NCBI RefSeq assembly: GCF_018771565.1
Contig: NZ_CP076326.1
Location: 434,001 to 498,000, forward strand
Length of the DNA stretch: 64,000 nt
DNA from: Thermoflexus hugenholtzii
GTDB taxonomy: Bacteria > Chloroflexota > Anaerolineae > Thermoflexales > Thermoflexaceae
Reading direction: 5' to 3'
The translations under genes and the position numbers were made by a program. Under the pieces are notes generated by a model that was not told where the DNA came from, made no database searches, and worked only from the letters and a program-made list of their open reading frames with translations. Every line of letters starts with the position of its first letter. Positions within the stretch are counted from its first letter, which is position 1. Positions 35,871 through 44,114 of the stretch are shown here, in pieces.

Positions 35871-36340
35871 TCCAGCGCCCGCCGCAGCTCTGCCGCGTGA
35901 TCCCGCTCGTGGTTCCCCAGATGGTAGAACATCTGCTCCACCGTCATCATCGCCCCGATGGCGTGCTGGCCCTCGATGTCCAGCTGCTCCTCGCTCAAGG
36001 AGTCCAGCAGCTGCAGCAGAGCCTGGCGGGAGGCCTCCAGGTCCTTCAGGATGTCCTCGACGCGCTGGTTCTCCCGTTTCTGGATCTGGCGATCGTTCCA
36101 CACGTCCAGGTTGAAGCCCTCAGGCATATAGCGCTCCCCGGCCAGCACCCGCTGGATGCGGGACATCTGGCCGATCTCCGCTGCCGCCAGATGGGCCAGG
36201 ACCTGACGGGCGGTCCATTTGCCGTGTTCGCCCTGCACCGGCTTCTCCCAGTCGTCCTCCCGCAGCTGGGAGGCGATGGCCAGCACCTCCGCGCGGGTCT
36301 GGTCCAGATGCCTTCGGATCGCCGCCTTGCGCTCGCTCAT
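35867..36340 (-). CDS. DinB-like four-helix metalloprotein
   Basis: 157 residues with the DinB/YfiT pattern: His in VLAHLAAAEIGQ and a cluster of His near the C-terminus (YHLGNHERDHAAEL), which together bind a metal ion. The family includes thiol transferases and many proteins of unknown role. Sits between the SDR and the aldo/keto reductase in the operon. Confidence 0.85.
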   Translation of the reverse strand: MSERKAAIRRHLDQTRAEVLAIASQLREDDWEKPVQGEHGKWTARQVLAHLAAAEIGQMSRIQRVLAGERYMPEGFNLDVWNDRQIQKRENQRVEDILKDLEASRQALLQLLDSLSEEQLDIEGQHAIGAMMTVEQMFYHLGNHERDHAAELRRALE

Positions 36341-36391
36341 CGGTCCCTCCTGAAGATCGGGTTTCCCGGATGTGGGGGCATGCCCCCGGAT

Positions 36392-37120
36392 TCACGATCG
36401 TAGATGATGGCCGCCATCTATCACCAGGACGGCGCCGGTGACGTAATCCGCTTCCATCAGGTAGCGCACGGCGCGCGCCACCTCCTCGGGGGCCCCGGCG
36501 CGGCCCAGGGGCACGCGGCGGATCAGTCGTTCCCATCGTTCTTCCTCCCAGTGGACGGGCTTGAGGATGGGGCCGGGGATGACGACGTTGACCCGGATGC
36601 GGGGGGCCAGGGCGAGGGCCAGGGCCTGGGTGAGGGCCACCAGGCCCGCCTTGGAGACCGTGTGGGCCAGATAATCCGGCCAGGGCTTGAGGGCAGATCC
36701 GTCGGCGATGTGGATGATGACGCCGTCTTCCATATGGCGGGCGGCGGCCTGGGCGCAGAACATCGGCGCCCGCAGGTTCAGGGCGAGGATCTCATCCCAT
36801 TGCGCGGGCGTGATCTCGTGCCAGCGGGTGACCCGCATCACCGCCGCCGCGCTCACCAGCCCGTCCAACCGCCCGAAGCGCCGGGCCACGGCGTCGACCA
36901 GCGGGGGGATCTGCCCGGGATCCCGCAGGTCCGCCGGGAAGGCCTCGGCGTCCACCCCCAGGGCCCGGATCCGGCGGACGGTCTCCTCGGCTTCTTCGGC
37001 GGAGGTGTGGTAGTGGACGGCGATGTGAGCCCCGGCCTGGGCCAGGCCCAGGGCGATGGCCCGACCCAGACGCCGCCCCGCACCGGTCACCAGCACCACC
37101 CGTCCCCGCAGATCCATCAT
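36392..37120 (-). CDS. Short-chain dehydrogenase/reductase with altered active site
   Basis: 242 residues. The Rossmann motif VTGAGRRLGRAIA and the NAD strand AEAFPADLRD are normal. The sequence SALKPWPDYLAHTVSKAG has His where the catalytic Tyr of the YxxxK motif should be; a Tyr lies three residues earlier. It resembles pteridine-reductase-like SDRs. Start at 37120 or 37117, just behind AGGAGGG. Either a modified reductase or inactive. Confidence 0.85.
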   Translation of the reverse strand: MMDLRGRVVLVTGAGRRLGRAIALGLAQAGAHIAVHYHTSAEEAEETVRRIRALGVDAEAFPADLRDPGQIPPLVDAVARRFGRLDGLVSAAAVMRVTRWHEITPAQWDEILALNLRAPMFCAQAAARHMEDGVIIHIADGSALKPWPDYLAHTVSKAGLVALTQALALALAPRIRVNVVIPGPILKPVHWEEERWERLIRRVPLGRAGAPEEVARAVRYLMEADYVTGAVLVIDGGHHLRS

Positions 37121-37125
37121 CCCTC

Positions 37126-38085
37126 CTATGTCCGGATGCGCTGCCACACGCGTTGAGCAGCCACCAGGTCCTGCACGGCCAGACCGACGGACTTGAAGAG
37201 GGTGATCTCTTCCGGCCGCTCGCGGCCGGGACGCCGGCCCGCGGCGATCTCCCCCAGCTCCACCAAGTCGGCCTCGCGGAGGATCCCCTGTCGGATCGCC
37301 CACACCACCTCGCCGGCCTCCGCGAGGGCGGCCGCCCGGGAGTCCACCACCACCCGGGCGGCCCGGCGGAAGGTCTCCTCATCCAGTTCGCGCATCTCGA
37401 GCGTGAAGGAGCCGATGGCGTTGATATGGGTTCCGGGCCGCAGGGCCTGGCCGTCGAAGACCGGGACGGAGGAGTTGGTGGCCGTGCACACGATGTCCGC
37501 CTCCGCCACCGCGGCCTCCGGGGTGGGCGCGACGGCGATGTCCTGCGGTATGCCCTCCTGCCCCTGCATTTCCTCGATCAGGGCCTGGGCCCGGGCAGGG
37601 GTGCGGCTGTAGACCCGCACCCGCCGGAGGGACCGGACGGCGGCCACGGCCAGCAGCTGGGTGCGGGCCTGGGCCCCGGCGCCGATCAGGGCGAGGGATT
37701 CGGCATCAGGACGGGCGAGCAGATCCGTGGCCAGCCCGGAAGCCGCGCCGGTCCGCCATGCGGTGAGGAAAGCTCCGTCCAGGAGGGCTGCGGGCGCGCC
37801 CGTCTCCGGGTCCAGCATCACCACCAGGGCGGAGAGGGTAGGGAGCCCGCGGGCCGGGTTGCGGGGGAAGACGGAGACCACTTTCAGACCCAGGGCGTCG
37901 GGAGGCACATAGCCGGGCATCACGAGGGTGATGCCCTCCTGCTCCGGGATCGAGATCGAGAGCCGTTGCGGGATGTGGGCGCGTCCCTCGCTGAAGGCGA
38001 TGAAGGCCGCCCGCATGGCCTCGATGGCTTCGCGCATCGGCAGCGCCCGCCGGATGTCCTCCGCGGTGAAAAAGGGCAGCGTCAT
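37126..38085 (-). CDS. Ornithine cyclodeaminase/mu-crystallin family protein
   Basis: 319 residues with the family NAD-binding motif LIGAGAQARTQL and catalytic Arg-containing and Asp-containing loops (AWRTGAASGLA, INAIGSF). Members act as ornithine cyclodeaminase, alanine dehydrogenase or ketimine reductase. Located between the saccharopine-dehydrogenase-like gene and the SDR, 5 and 21 bases from its neighbours. Confidence 0.88.
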   Translation of the reverse strand: MTLPFFTAEDIRRALPMREAIEAMRAAFIAFSEGRAHIPQRLSISIPEQEGITLVMPGYVPPDALGLKVVSVFPRNPARGLPTLSALVVMLDPETGAPAALLDGAFLTAWRTGAASGLATDLLARPDAESLALIGAGAQARTQLLAVAAVRSLRRVRVYSRTPARAQALIEEMQGQEGIPQDIAVAPTPEAAVAEADIVCTATNSSVPVFDGQALRPGTHINAIGSFTLEMRELDEETFRRAARVVVDSRAAALAEAGEVVWAIRQGILREADLVELGEIAAGRRPGRERPEEITLFKSVGLAVQDLVAAQRVWQRIRT

Positions 38086-38106
38086 CGGAGCCTCCTTCGG
38101 GTCTGT

Positions 38107-39303
38107 TCACGCCGCTTCCCGGACCGGCTGCAGCGGCCGTTGCACGGTCTCACGGATGGGGATCCCTCGCCGCAGCCATTCGGTGAGGAAGATCTCTGGA
38201 TCGACGGCGCGTTCCACCGGCAGGGCTCCCTTTGGGGTCTGGCCCCGGGCCATCATCGTGGCCACCACAGCCGCATGCCCGCCCGTGGTCCGCTCCATGG
38301 CTGTGAAGCCGGTCTCCGGGTCGTAGAAATCCATAAGGTCCAGGGTGAGGGTCATCGGCTCCCCGCGGTGGCTTCCCTCGCAGGTCACCCGGAGCACCAC
38401 GACATCGGCGGGATCCTCCGGGAACTGCAGGCGGGGCTCGACCAGCCGGTGGAAGACCTCCCGGGGGATCACGCGGACGCCGTCGACCTCCACGGGCTCG
38501 GTCTCCAGGAATCCCAGTTCGGCGAGCAGGCGGATGCGTTCCAGATGGCCCGGGTAGCGAACGGTTTTTTCCTCATACGTTTCCAGGATCCCCTGGAAGC
38601 TCCAGGGGCAGGTGGAGGTTCCCCCTGAGGTGACGAAGGCCTCACATGTCCCCACAGGCGGTGGGAAGGTCACCGTCTCCGGTTCGCTCAGGGCCTCGAC
38701 CTCCACGATCCGTCCCTGACGGAGGAAGACCGCCTTGCCGGTGTATTCGGCCGTCAGGCCGGCGATGTGGAAGAACAGCTGGTAGCCCAGGGGACCCTTG
38801 GGGCGCTGAGGGAGCCCACCGCACCAGATGCGGACGTGCCGGGGCTGATCCATCCGGCGCATCGCATAGACCGCCAGGGTGTTGCCCAGGCCGGGCATCA
38901 GCCCGCAATCCGGGATGAGAGAGATCCCGGCCTCCCGGGCCGCCTCATCCAGGGCCAGCACTTCCCGGGTGGTGGGGAGATGCCCACCCAGATCGCACAG
39001 GGAGGTCCGAGCCCGAAGGGCGGCCCGAGCGAGGAGAGGGTTGAACCGGTAGGGGACGGCGCTGATGGCGGCGTCTGCGGTGCGCAGGAAGGCCACCGCG
39101 GCCTCCTCGTCCCGCACATCGAGGACAGCAGGTTGCACCAGGGGACGGCCGAGGAGGCGGTTGAGGCGCGCGGCGGCGCGTTCGGCCCGAATGGGATCCT
39201 GATCCGCCAGCCGGATCTCCACCGTGTCCCCGAAGCGGGCCAGATCGTAAGCGGCGGCCGTGCCCTGCATCCCCGCGCCGATCACTGCATAGCGGAAGGC
39301 CAT
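38107..39303 (-). CDS. Saccharopine dehydrogenase-like protein (lysine-6-dehydrogenase type)
   Basis: 398 residues. N-terminal Rossmann motif YAVIGAGMQGTAAAYDLARF; a conserved middle (CDLGGH, DCGLMPGLGNTLA) matches saccharopine dehydrogenase and lysine 6-dehydrogenase relatives. It may oxidise an amino acid or imino acid with NAD(P). In an operon with a cyclodeaminase-family enzyme, which could form a lysine or ornithine catabolic route. Confidence 0.85.
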   Translation of the reverse strand: MAFRYAVIGAGMQGTAAAYDLARFGDTVEIRLADQDPIRAERAAARLNRLLGRPLVQPAVLDVRDEEAAVAFLRTADAAISAVPYRFNPLLARAALRARTSLCDLGGHLPTTREVLALDEAAREAGISLIPDCGLMPGLGNTLAVYAMRRMDQPRHVRIWCGGLPQRPKGPLGYQLFFHIAGLTAEYTGKAVFLRQGRIVEVEALSEPETVTFPPPVGTCEAFVTSGGTSTCPWSFQGILETYEEKTVRYPGHLERIRLLAELGFLETEPVEVDGVRVIPREVFHRLVEPRLQFPEDPADVVVLRVTCEGSHRGEPMTLTLDLMDFYDPETGFTAMERTTGGHAAVVATMMARGQTPKGALPVERAVDPEIFLTEWLRRGIPIRETVQRPLQPVREAA

Positions 39304-39342
39304 CGCATTGCACCTCCGATGGACAGGATAGAAGCGGGTGCG

Positions 39343-39858
39343 CTATGGATCCTCCGCGGGTTCCCCGGGAGGCGGGCTGCCGGTGAGGAAGGCCTCCAGC
39401 AGCGCCAGGGCGGCCTCGACGGCGAGCTCCTTGTTCTCGATGCGGTGGAGGCCGCCCATGATGCGACGAACCTGCGTGCCGGAGGGCCCGGCCAGGGCGA
39501 TGTAGATGCGCCCCACAGGCTGTCCCTCCACCGGCTCCGGGCCGGCGACACCGGTGATGGCGAGGGCGAGGTCGGCCCCGAGCAGCCGGCGGGCGCCTTC
39601 CGCCATCTCTCGGGCCACCTGGGGGCTGACCGCCCCGAAGCGGCGCAGCGTCTCCTCTCGCACTCCGAGCAGGCGTGCTTTGACTTCGTTTCGGTAAGCG
39701 ACGATGCCGCCCAGGAAGCAGGCGGAGCTGCCCGGGACGTTGGTCAGGCGGTGGCTGAGCAATCCCCCTGTGCACGATTCGGCCACCGCCAGCCGCCAGC
39801 CCCGTTCCTTCAGTCCCTTCTCCACCCGGGCGGCGCGGTCAGGCTCCGGTTGCTCCAT
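39343..39858 (-). CDS. pncC: CinA C-terminal domain protein (nicotinamide-nucleotide amidase)
   Basis: 171 residues, the stand-alone PncC length. VAESCTGGLLSHRLT and the following YRNEVKARLLGV are the family hallmarks. It deamidates NMN in the pyridine nucleotide cycle. The usual GPGGG loop reads VAGPEPVEGQPVG here. Between the amidase and saccharopine-dehydrogenase-like genes. Confidence 0.92.
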   Translation of the reverse strand: MEQPEPDRAARVEKGLKERGWRLAVAESCTGGLLSHRLTNVPGSSACFLGGIVAYRNEVKARLLGVREETLRRFGAVSPQVAREMAEGARRLLGADLALAITGVAGPEPVEGQPVGRIYIALAGPSGTQVRRIMGGLHRIENKELAVEAALALLEAFLTGSPPPGEPAEDP

Positions 39859-39870
39859 CCCGGCGATCGC

Positions 39871-40803
39871 TCAGCGGAAGATGCTCAGAGGAAGGTAGGC
39901 GGTGACGATCCAGTTGGGCTTGTCGACCACCTCGCTGATCTTCAGGTCGACCACCACGCTGGCCAGGATGTAGGCCTCCTCCCGGCTCATGCGGTAGGTT
40001 TGGGAGATGTGATCGATCATATATCGAACGGCTTTCTTGGCTGCGACCATGAGATCAGGGGCGATGCCGGTGGTAGCGTAGTAGCCCTTCTCGTCGTATT
40101 TGGCGGTCAACGGCTTGGGACAGAGGAACTGAGGTTCCTCAATGGAGCGCCCCTTATGGAGATGAAAACGGAGGACGGCATACATGGGAGCCTCGATGGC
40201 GGTGACGCAGATCTCCCCATCCCCCTGAGCGGCGTGGGCGTCCCCAACGGAGAACAGGGCCCCTTCCACCTGCACGGGCAGGAACAAGCGGGAACCCCGG
40301 GTCAGGTGACGGATGTCCATGTTCCCGCCGAAAGGGCCGGGGGGCATCACAGGATGCTCGCCGGGTTCACGGGGCGCCACCCCCATCGTCCCACAGAAAG
40401 GATCCAGGGGGATGCGGATATCCTCACGGAAGAACGTGTGATCCCCCGGCGAGAGATCCCAGATCTTCAGATAAGGCTGTTCGAACTCCTCCGCCAGGAG
40501 CCCGTAGCCGGGGATGATCCCGGTCCACCCCCAGCCCTTCGGGTGAAGGTCCACGATCTCCACCTCCAGCACGTCGCCGGGCTGGGCGCCTTTCACAAGG
40601 AGCGGGCCAGCCAGGGGATAGATCCGGCTCCAGTCCAGGCGGGTGAGATCCTCCGCCGTCGAGGCCGGGGTGATCTGGTTGTCCGTGACATCCCGCAGCT
40701 CGTAGATCACGGTGTCCCCGGGATCAATCTCCAGGACAGGGGAGAGGGCGTTGTTCCACACGTAATGCACACGGTCGGGCGGGAACAGATGGGTTCGAGG
40801 CAT
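39871..40803 (-). CDS. Acetamidase/formamidase family protein
   Basis: 310 residues with the family's landmarks: GDTVIYELRD, the KGAQPGDVLEVEI strand and the FGGNMDIRHL loop, and VGDAHAAQGDGEI, which carries the metal-binding His and Glu. It hydrolyses short amides to ammonia and acid. ATG at 40803 follows GGAGGAGG. It is the first gene of the seven-gene operon; a TAAAAT at 40911-40916 may be its -10 box. Confidence 0.9.
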   Translation of the reverse strand: MPRTHLFPPDRVHYVWNNALSPVLEIDPGDTVIYELRDVTDNQITPASTAEDLTRLDWSRIYPLAGPLLVKGAQPGDVLEVEIVDLHPKGWGWTGIIPGYGLLAEEFEQPYLKIWDLSPGDHTFFREDIRIPLDPFCGTMGVAPREPGEHPVMPPGPFGGNMDIRHLTRGSRLFLPVQVEGALFSVGDAHAAQGDGEICVTAIEAPMYAVLRFHLHKGRSIEEPQFLCPKPLTAKYDEKGYYATTGIAPDLMVAAKKAVRYMIDHISQTYRMSREEAYILASVVVDLKISEVVDKPNWIVTAYLPLSIFR

Positions 40804-41062
40804 GGCGCACCTCCTCCGTATGGGCTGCTGCCGGGTGATCCGGCTCCAGGCTCCCACGAAGGTCTGCAGCGGCCTCATCGAAGCGCACAGGAGCCCCTTT
40901 GTCTTCTTCTATTTTAACCGGGTCGATTCCCCCTTAGATAGGGGCGGATTCGGGTAAAATAATTAATTGAAAAGAATTTTCAAAAAACGTCGTCGGCAGG
41001 CCAGCCCCTTGAGGGCCTGGCCGAGGCGGATTAGCCCCTCGCAGGAAAGGAGGTGAGGAGCC
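40804..41062. promoter_or_regulatory. Divergent AT-rich promoter region
   Basis: AT-rich patch 40905-40985 in otherwise GC-rich DNA between divergent genes, with TAAAAT on the minus strand at 40911-40916 and on the plus strand at 40955-40960. -35 boxes are weak. A GC-rich inverted repeat (AGGCCAG / CTGGCC) at about 40997-41024 precedes the small plus-strand gene. Confidence 0.5.
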
Positions 41063-41284
41063 ATGTGGAATGCCTATGTGCTGTGGGAGCTCAGCCGGAT
41101 GTGGCGAGAGGAGCGGTTGCGGGAGGCGGAGCGGGAGCGCTGGCTCCGGCAATGTCAGGCCCGCCGGGCGGAGGAGGATCGGCGGTGGCGGCGTCTCCTC
41201 GCTCTGCTTCGCAGGAAGGGGCAGGACGGGACGGGGAAAGCCTCCCCATCGTCCCCCGTGAGCCCGGCTCCTGTTTTCCCCTGA
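41063..41284 (+). CDS. Small charged protein of unknown function
   Basis: 73 residues. The ATG has a near-perfect ribosome site (AAAGGAGGTGA) 7 bases upstream, much stronger than needed for a chance frame. Residues about 1-50 are one strongly charged helix (REERLREAERERWLRQC then RRAEEDRRWRRLL), residues 51-73 a flexible Ser/Pro tail. Similar in style to small nucleic-acid-binding or protein-binding helical proteins; no family recognised. Confidence 0.7.
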   Translation: MWNAYVLWELSRMWREERLREAERERWLRQCQARRAEEDRRWRRLLALLRRKGQDGTGKASPSSPVSPAPVFP

Positions 41285-41331
41285 TCGGGGCCGGCGCATC
41301 CGCCTGCCTCCCCCCTCCGATCCTCGCGGGT

Positions 41332-42666
41332 TCAGCCTATGGAGATCCCGAACATTTCCTCCAGGAGCTCCGGGGTGTGGCGGATGATGGTTTCGGAAGT
41401 GAGGGCGTTGGCCCGACAGACCTCCGCGTAAAGATCGGCGCTGCGGCGCGGCCGCCGCGCCTGGGTCTCCGGATCCACCTCGATCAGCCCGAAGCGCAAC
41501 GTCCATCCTTCCGCCCACTCGAAGTTATCCACCAGGGACCAGTGGAAATAGCCCCGCACCGGGACGTTCTGCTGAATGGCCCGCCACATGGCATGAAGAT
41601 GGCGGACCAGAAAGCGGGGCCGCTGGTCGTCGTCCGCGTCCGGGATCCCGTTCTCCGTCACATAAATCGGCTTGCCATAACGGGCCAGGCGTTTCAGCAG
41701 CTGATAGAGGCCCTCCGGGAATACCTCCCCGTATTCCCCATCGCTGATCTCCCCCCGAGGGTTCAGGAAAGTCCGGCCGAACAGGGTGGCGGGGGAGCGC
41801 CGATCGAAGGCCGAGAGGCGTCGGGTGTAGTAGTTCAGCCCGATGAAATCATAGGTTCCGCGCAGGGCCGCCAGGGTGCGGAAAGGGGCCAGGCCGGGCT
41901 CCCGACCCACGGTCATGGCGTCCAGGACCAGGCGGTTGAACATCCGGTCGTGGAGACGGGCGATCATGCGGTCAAGGGGGGAAGCGGGATGGGCGGGCTC
42001 GAAGATCACCATGTTGTGGGCGATCCCCACCTGGGCCTCCGGCTGGAGCTCGTGGATGACATGGTAGGCCCGGGCGTGGGCCCGCATCAGGTGGCGGAGG
42101 ACCTGCATGGAGAGGCCGAAGTCTCGCTTCCCCGGCGGCCACTTCCCCTCGTTCCAGCCCATGTAGGCCAGGACGTTCGGCTCGTTGATGGTGCACCACA
42201 GACGGCAGAGGTCCTTCAGCGCGCTGACCGCGTGCCGCACGTAGCGCTCGAAGCGCTCGACGGTGAGGGGGCTCTCCCAGCCGCCTTGCTCGGCCAGCCA
42301 GAGGGGGTTGGTGAAATGGTGCAGGGTGACCATCGGCTCGATCCCCCGCTCCCGTAGCCCCCGTAGCATCTCCCGATAGCGATCCAGGGCGGCGTCGTCG
42401 AAGACGCCCTCCCGGGGCTCAATGCGGCTCCACTCAATGGAGAGGCGATGGGCATTCTGGCCCATGGCGGCCGCGCGATCGAAATCCGCCTCCGCGTTCC
42501 GCCACCAGTCGCACGCCCGGCCCGAGCGGCTCCCATCGCGGATGCGGCCCGGCTCCTGCTCCCATCGCCACCAGTCGTTGTTCGTGTTGTCCCCTTCCAC
42601 CTGATGGCTGGAGGTCGCCGTCCCCCAGAGGAAGCCGGAAGGGAAGTGAAAGGCGAACTCCACCAT
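41332..42666 (-). CDS. Glycoside hydrolase family 1 beta-glycosidase
   Basis: 444 residues. GH1 (alpha/beta)8 barrel with acid/base Glu in TINEPN and nucleophile Glu in YVTENG, and the N-terminal FLWGTATSSHQVEG. It hydrolyses beta-glucosides, -galactosides or similar. No signal peptide, so cytoplasmic. GGGAGG precedes the ATG. It is the second gene after a small membrane-protein gene on the minus strand. Confidence 0.95.
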   Translation of the reverse strand: MVEFAFHFPSGFLWGTATSSHQVEGDNTNNDWWRWEQEPGRIRDGSRSGRACDWWRNAEADFDRAAAMGQNAHRLSIEWSRIEPREGVFDDAALDRYREMLRGLRERGIEPMVTLHHFTNPLWLAEQGGWESPLTVERFERYVRHAVSALKDLCRLWCTINEPNVLAYMGWNEGKWPPGKRDFGLSMQVLRHLMRAHARAYHVIHELQPEAQVGIAHNMVIFEPAHPASPLDRMIARLHDRMFNRLVLDAMTVGREPGLAPFRTLAALRGTYDFIGLNYYTRRLSAFDRRSPATLFGRTFLNPRGEISDGEYGEVFPEGLYQLLKRLARYGKPIYVTENGIPDADDDQRPRFLVRHLHAMWRAIQQNVPVRGYFHWSLVDNFEWAEGWTLRFGLIEVDPETQARRPRRSADLYAEVCRANALTSETIIRHTPELLEEMFGISIG

Positions 42667-42717
42667 AGGGCCTCCCGGTTCGCGCGTCCCGTCCACGGCG
42701 GAAAAGCCCCCGGACCC

Positions 42718-42933
42718 TCAGCGGGATGGGCTCCAGTTGATCCAGGCCAGCCAGGCGGCCAGGAAGGCGGCCCCGAGGGAGGTCACCGGGATCATCAGAT
42801 CCCCTCCTGGAGGCAGAGATCCCCGGGCGGCGAAGGCCAGCAACATCGCCGTCGCCACGGTCCACCCCGCCGCCGAGCCGATCAGCCCGGCGAGGAACAT
42901 CCGGATCCAGCGCAGGCGAGAGGGAGGGATCAT
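42718..42933 (-). CDS. Small two-helix membrane protein
   Basis: 71 residues with two hydrophobic segments (MFLAGLIGSAAGWTVATAMLL and VTSLGAAFLAAWLAWINW, the first trimmed). GGAGG lies 7 bases before the ATG at 42933. Lies 51 bases upstream of the GH1 gene on the same strand. Function unknown. Confidence 0.7.
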   Translation of the reverse strand: MIPPSRLRWIRMFLAGLIGSAAGWTVATAMLLAFAARGSLPPGGDLMIPVTSLGAAFLAAWLAWINWSPSR

Positions 42934-43007
42934 CTCGTGGCCTCCTTTTCGCAAAGAGGGGACGCTGGGATCATCGGGCGTCTCCTGAGAGTCCGGTCAC
43001 TCCCCAT

Positions 43008-44000
43008 CTATGGTTCCTGCGGGATTTCATGGGGTGCGTAGGGGCGGCCGTCGGTGAGCCACCAGACCCCCTGGTCCCGGGCGGCCCGGGCCGCCAGTGG
43101 GTGGATCTCGGGGCCTGCCGCCACGGGGATCACCTCCGCCTCGGGCCGGGCCTTGCGCAGGATCTCCGCCCGCTCGACCGCCCGCTCCACATCGTCGGTG
43201 TCCACCTTTGCGGAGACCTCCACCACCAGGAAGGCCTCGCCGCCGGTGGCCCGGGAGCGGCCCTGGACCAGGACGTCGGCGTCCTCCAGCTCGGCGGCCT
43301 CCTCCGGGGTGAGGCGGCCGGCGGCCTCCGCCTGGCGGAGGAGCGCCTCGCGCGCTTCGGTGGAGAGGATGTGGGGGTCGAGGAGCAGGCGGCGGTAGCG
43401 GCGCGGGCGGGTGCGGTAGCGGTCCTCATGGACCCAGCCCCGGACCAGGCCGTCCAGGTTGTCCACCCGCTGGGCAAGAGCCTGGATGGCCGTGGCCAGC
43501 TCGGCGAAGCGTCGGTCGGTTTCGGCGCGGTATTCGAGGAACTCCTGGCGGTGGGCGGCGAATTCTTCATAGTGGCGGCGCTGGGCCTCGGCGAGTTCGG
43601 CGAAGCGTCGGTCGGTTTCGGCGCGGTATTCGAGGAACTCCTGGCGGTGGGCGGCGAATTCTTCATAGTGGCGGCGCTGGGCCTCGGCCAGCTCGGCGAA
43701 GCGACGATCCACCTCCGCCCGGAAGGCGGCGAAGGCCTCGTCGCGTTGCTGCTGGGCCTGGATGAGGGCCGCCACCGATTCGGTCAGGGCCTGCACGGAC
43801 TGAGCCAGGTCCTGCACCGTGGCCTTCAAGTCCTCGACCGCCCGCTCCACCCGGCCGACCCGCAGGGAGAGCCGGCGCAGGGTCTTGGGGGAATCCAGCA
43901 GCTCCCGGGTGAGCAGGCGCTGGCGCAGGGCCTCCACCCACTCCGGGTGCCGGTCCAGCAGGCGCATCAGGTCGTTGAAATCCCGCACCGTGAACCCCAT
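43008..44000 (-). CDS. Coiled-coil protein with PD-(D/E)XK-like C-terminal domain
   Basis: 330 residues. Residues about 1-55 are a small helical domain, 55-190 a coiled coil with a 32-residue unit (FAELAEAQRRHYEEF, then AAHRQEFLEYRAETDRR) present twice exactly and once in part. The C-terminal domain (about 240-325) has a nuclease-like pattern with FLVVEVSAK, as in DUF3782-type proteins of thermophiles. The DNA repeat is 96 bases long at 43505-43600 and 43601-43696. GAGGAGG precedes the ATG. Confidence 0.8.
   Translation of the reverse strand: MGFTVRDFNDLMRLLDRHPEWVEALRQRLLTRELLDSPKTLRRLSLRVGRVERAVEDLKATVQDLAQSVQALTESVAALIQAQQQRDEAFAAFRAEVDRRFAELAEAQRRHYEEFAAHRQEFLEYRAETDRRFAELAEAQRRHYEEFAAHRQEFLEYRAETDRRFAELATAIQALAQRVDNLDGLVRGWVHEDRYRTRPRRYRRLLLDPHILSTEAREALLRQAEAAGRLTPEEAAELEDADVLVQGRSRATGGEAFLVVEVSAKVDTDDVERAVERAEILRKARPEAEVIPVAAGPEIHPLAARAARDQGVWWLTDGRPYAPHEIPQEP
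43505..43696. repeat. Exact 96-bp tandem duplication within a coiled-coil gene
   Basis: Two copies of a 96-base unit (32 codons) lie head to tail with essentially no differences, followed by a degenerate third start. The multiple-of-three period preserves the frame and the heptad register changes by four residues per unit. Confidence 0.85.
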
Positions 44001-44114
44001 CGCCGCCTCCTCGAGCAATTGTATCATAACAATGATAGGCAGACCGTCTGGTCGGAGCGCGCCGTCTTTCTTCCGGGCAGCGCTGTGGCTCACATCCTCC
44101 TCCCGGAGGCCGTC
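44001..44114. promoter_or_regulatory. Divergent promoter region with small inverted repeat
   Basis: Contains AATTGTATCATAACAATGAT at about 44015-44034, in which ATTGT and ACAAT form an inverted repeat around ATCATA, in an AT-rich patch between divergent genes. It is a plausible operator or overlapping promoters (TATCAT as a -10), though unproved. Confidence 0.35.

Noticed and set aside
39343-39858. Inserted protein-coding short repeat in PncC (PEPVEG)
   Set aside because: The loop differs from the usual form, but the DNA here has no matching inverted repeat, so a repeat insertion is not supported.
43029-44114. N-terminal extension of the glycerophosphodiesterase
   Set aside because: It is antisense to the coiled-coil gene; the ATG at 44115 has GGAGG and begins the conserved barrel.
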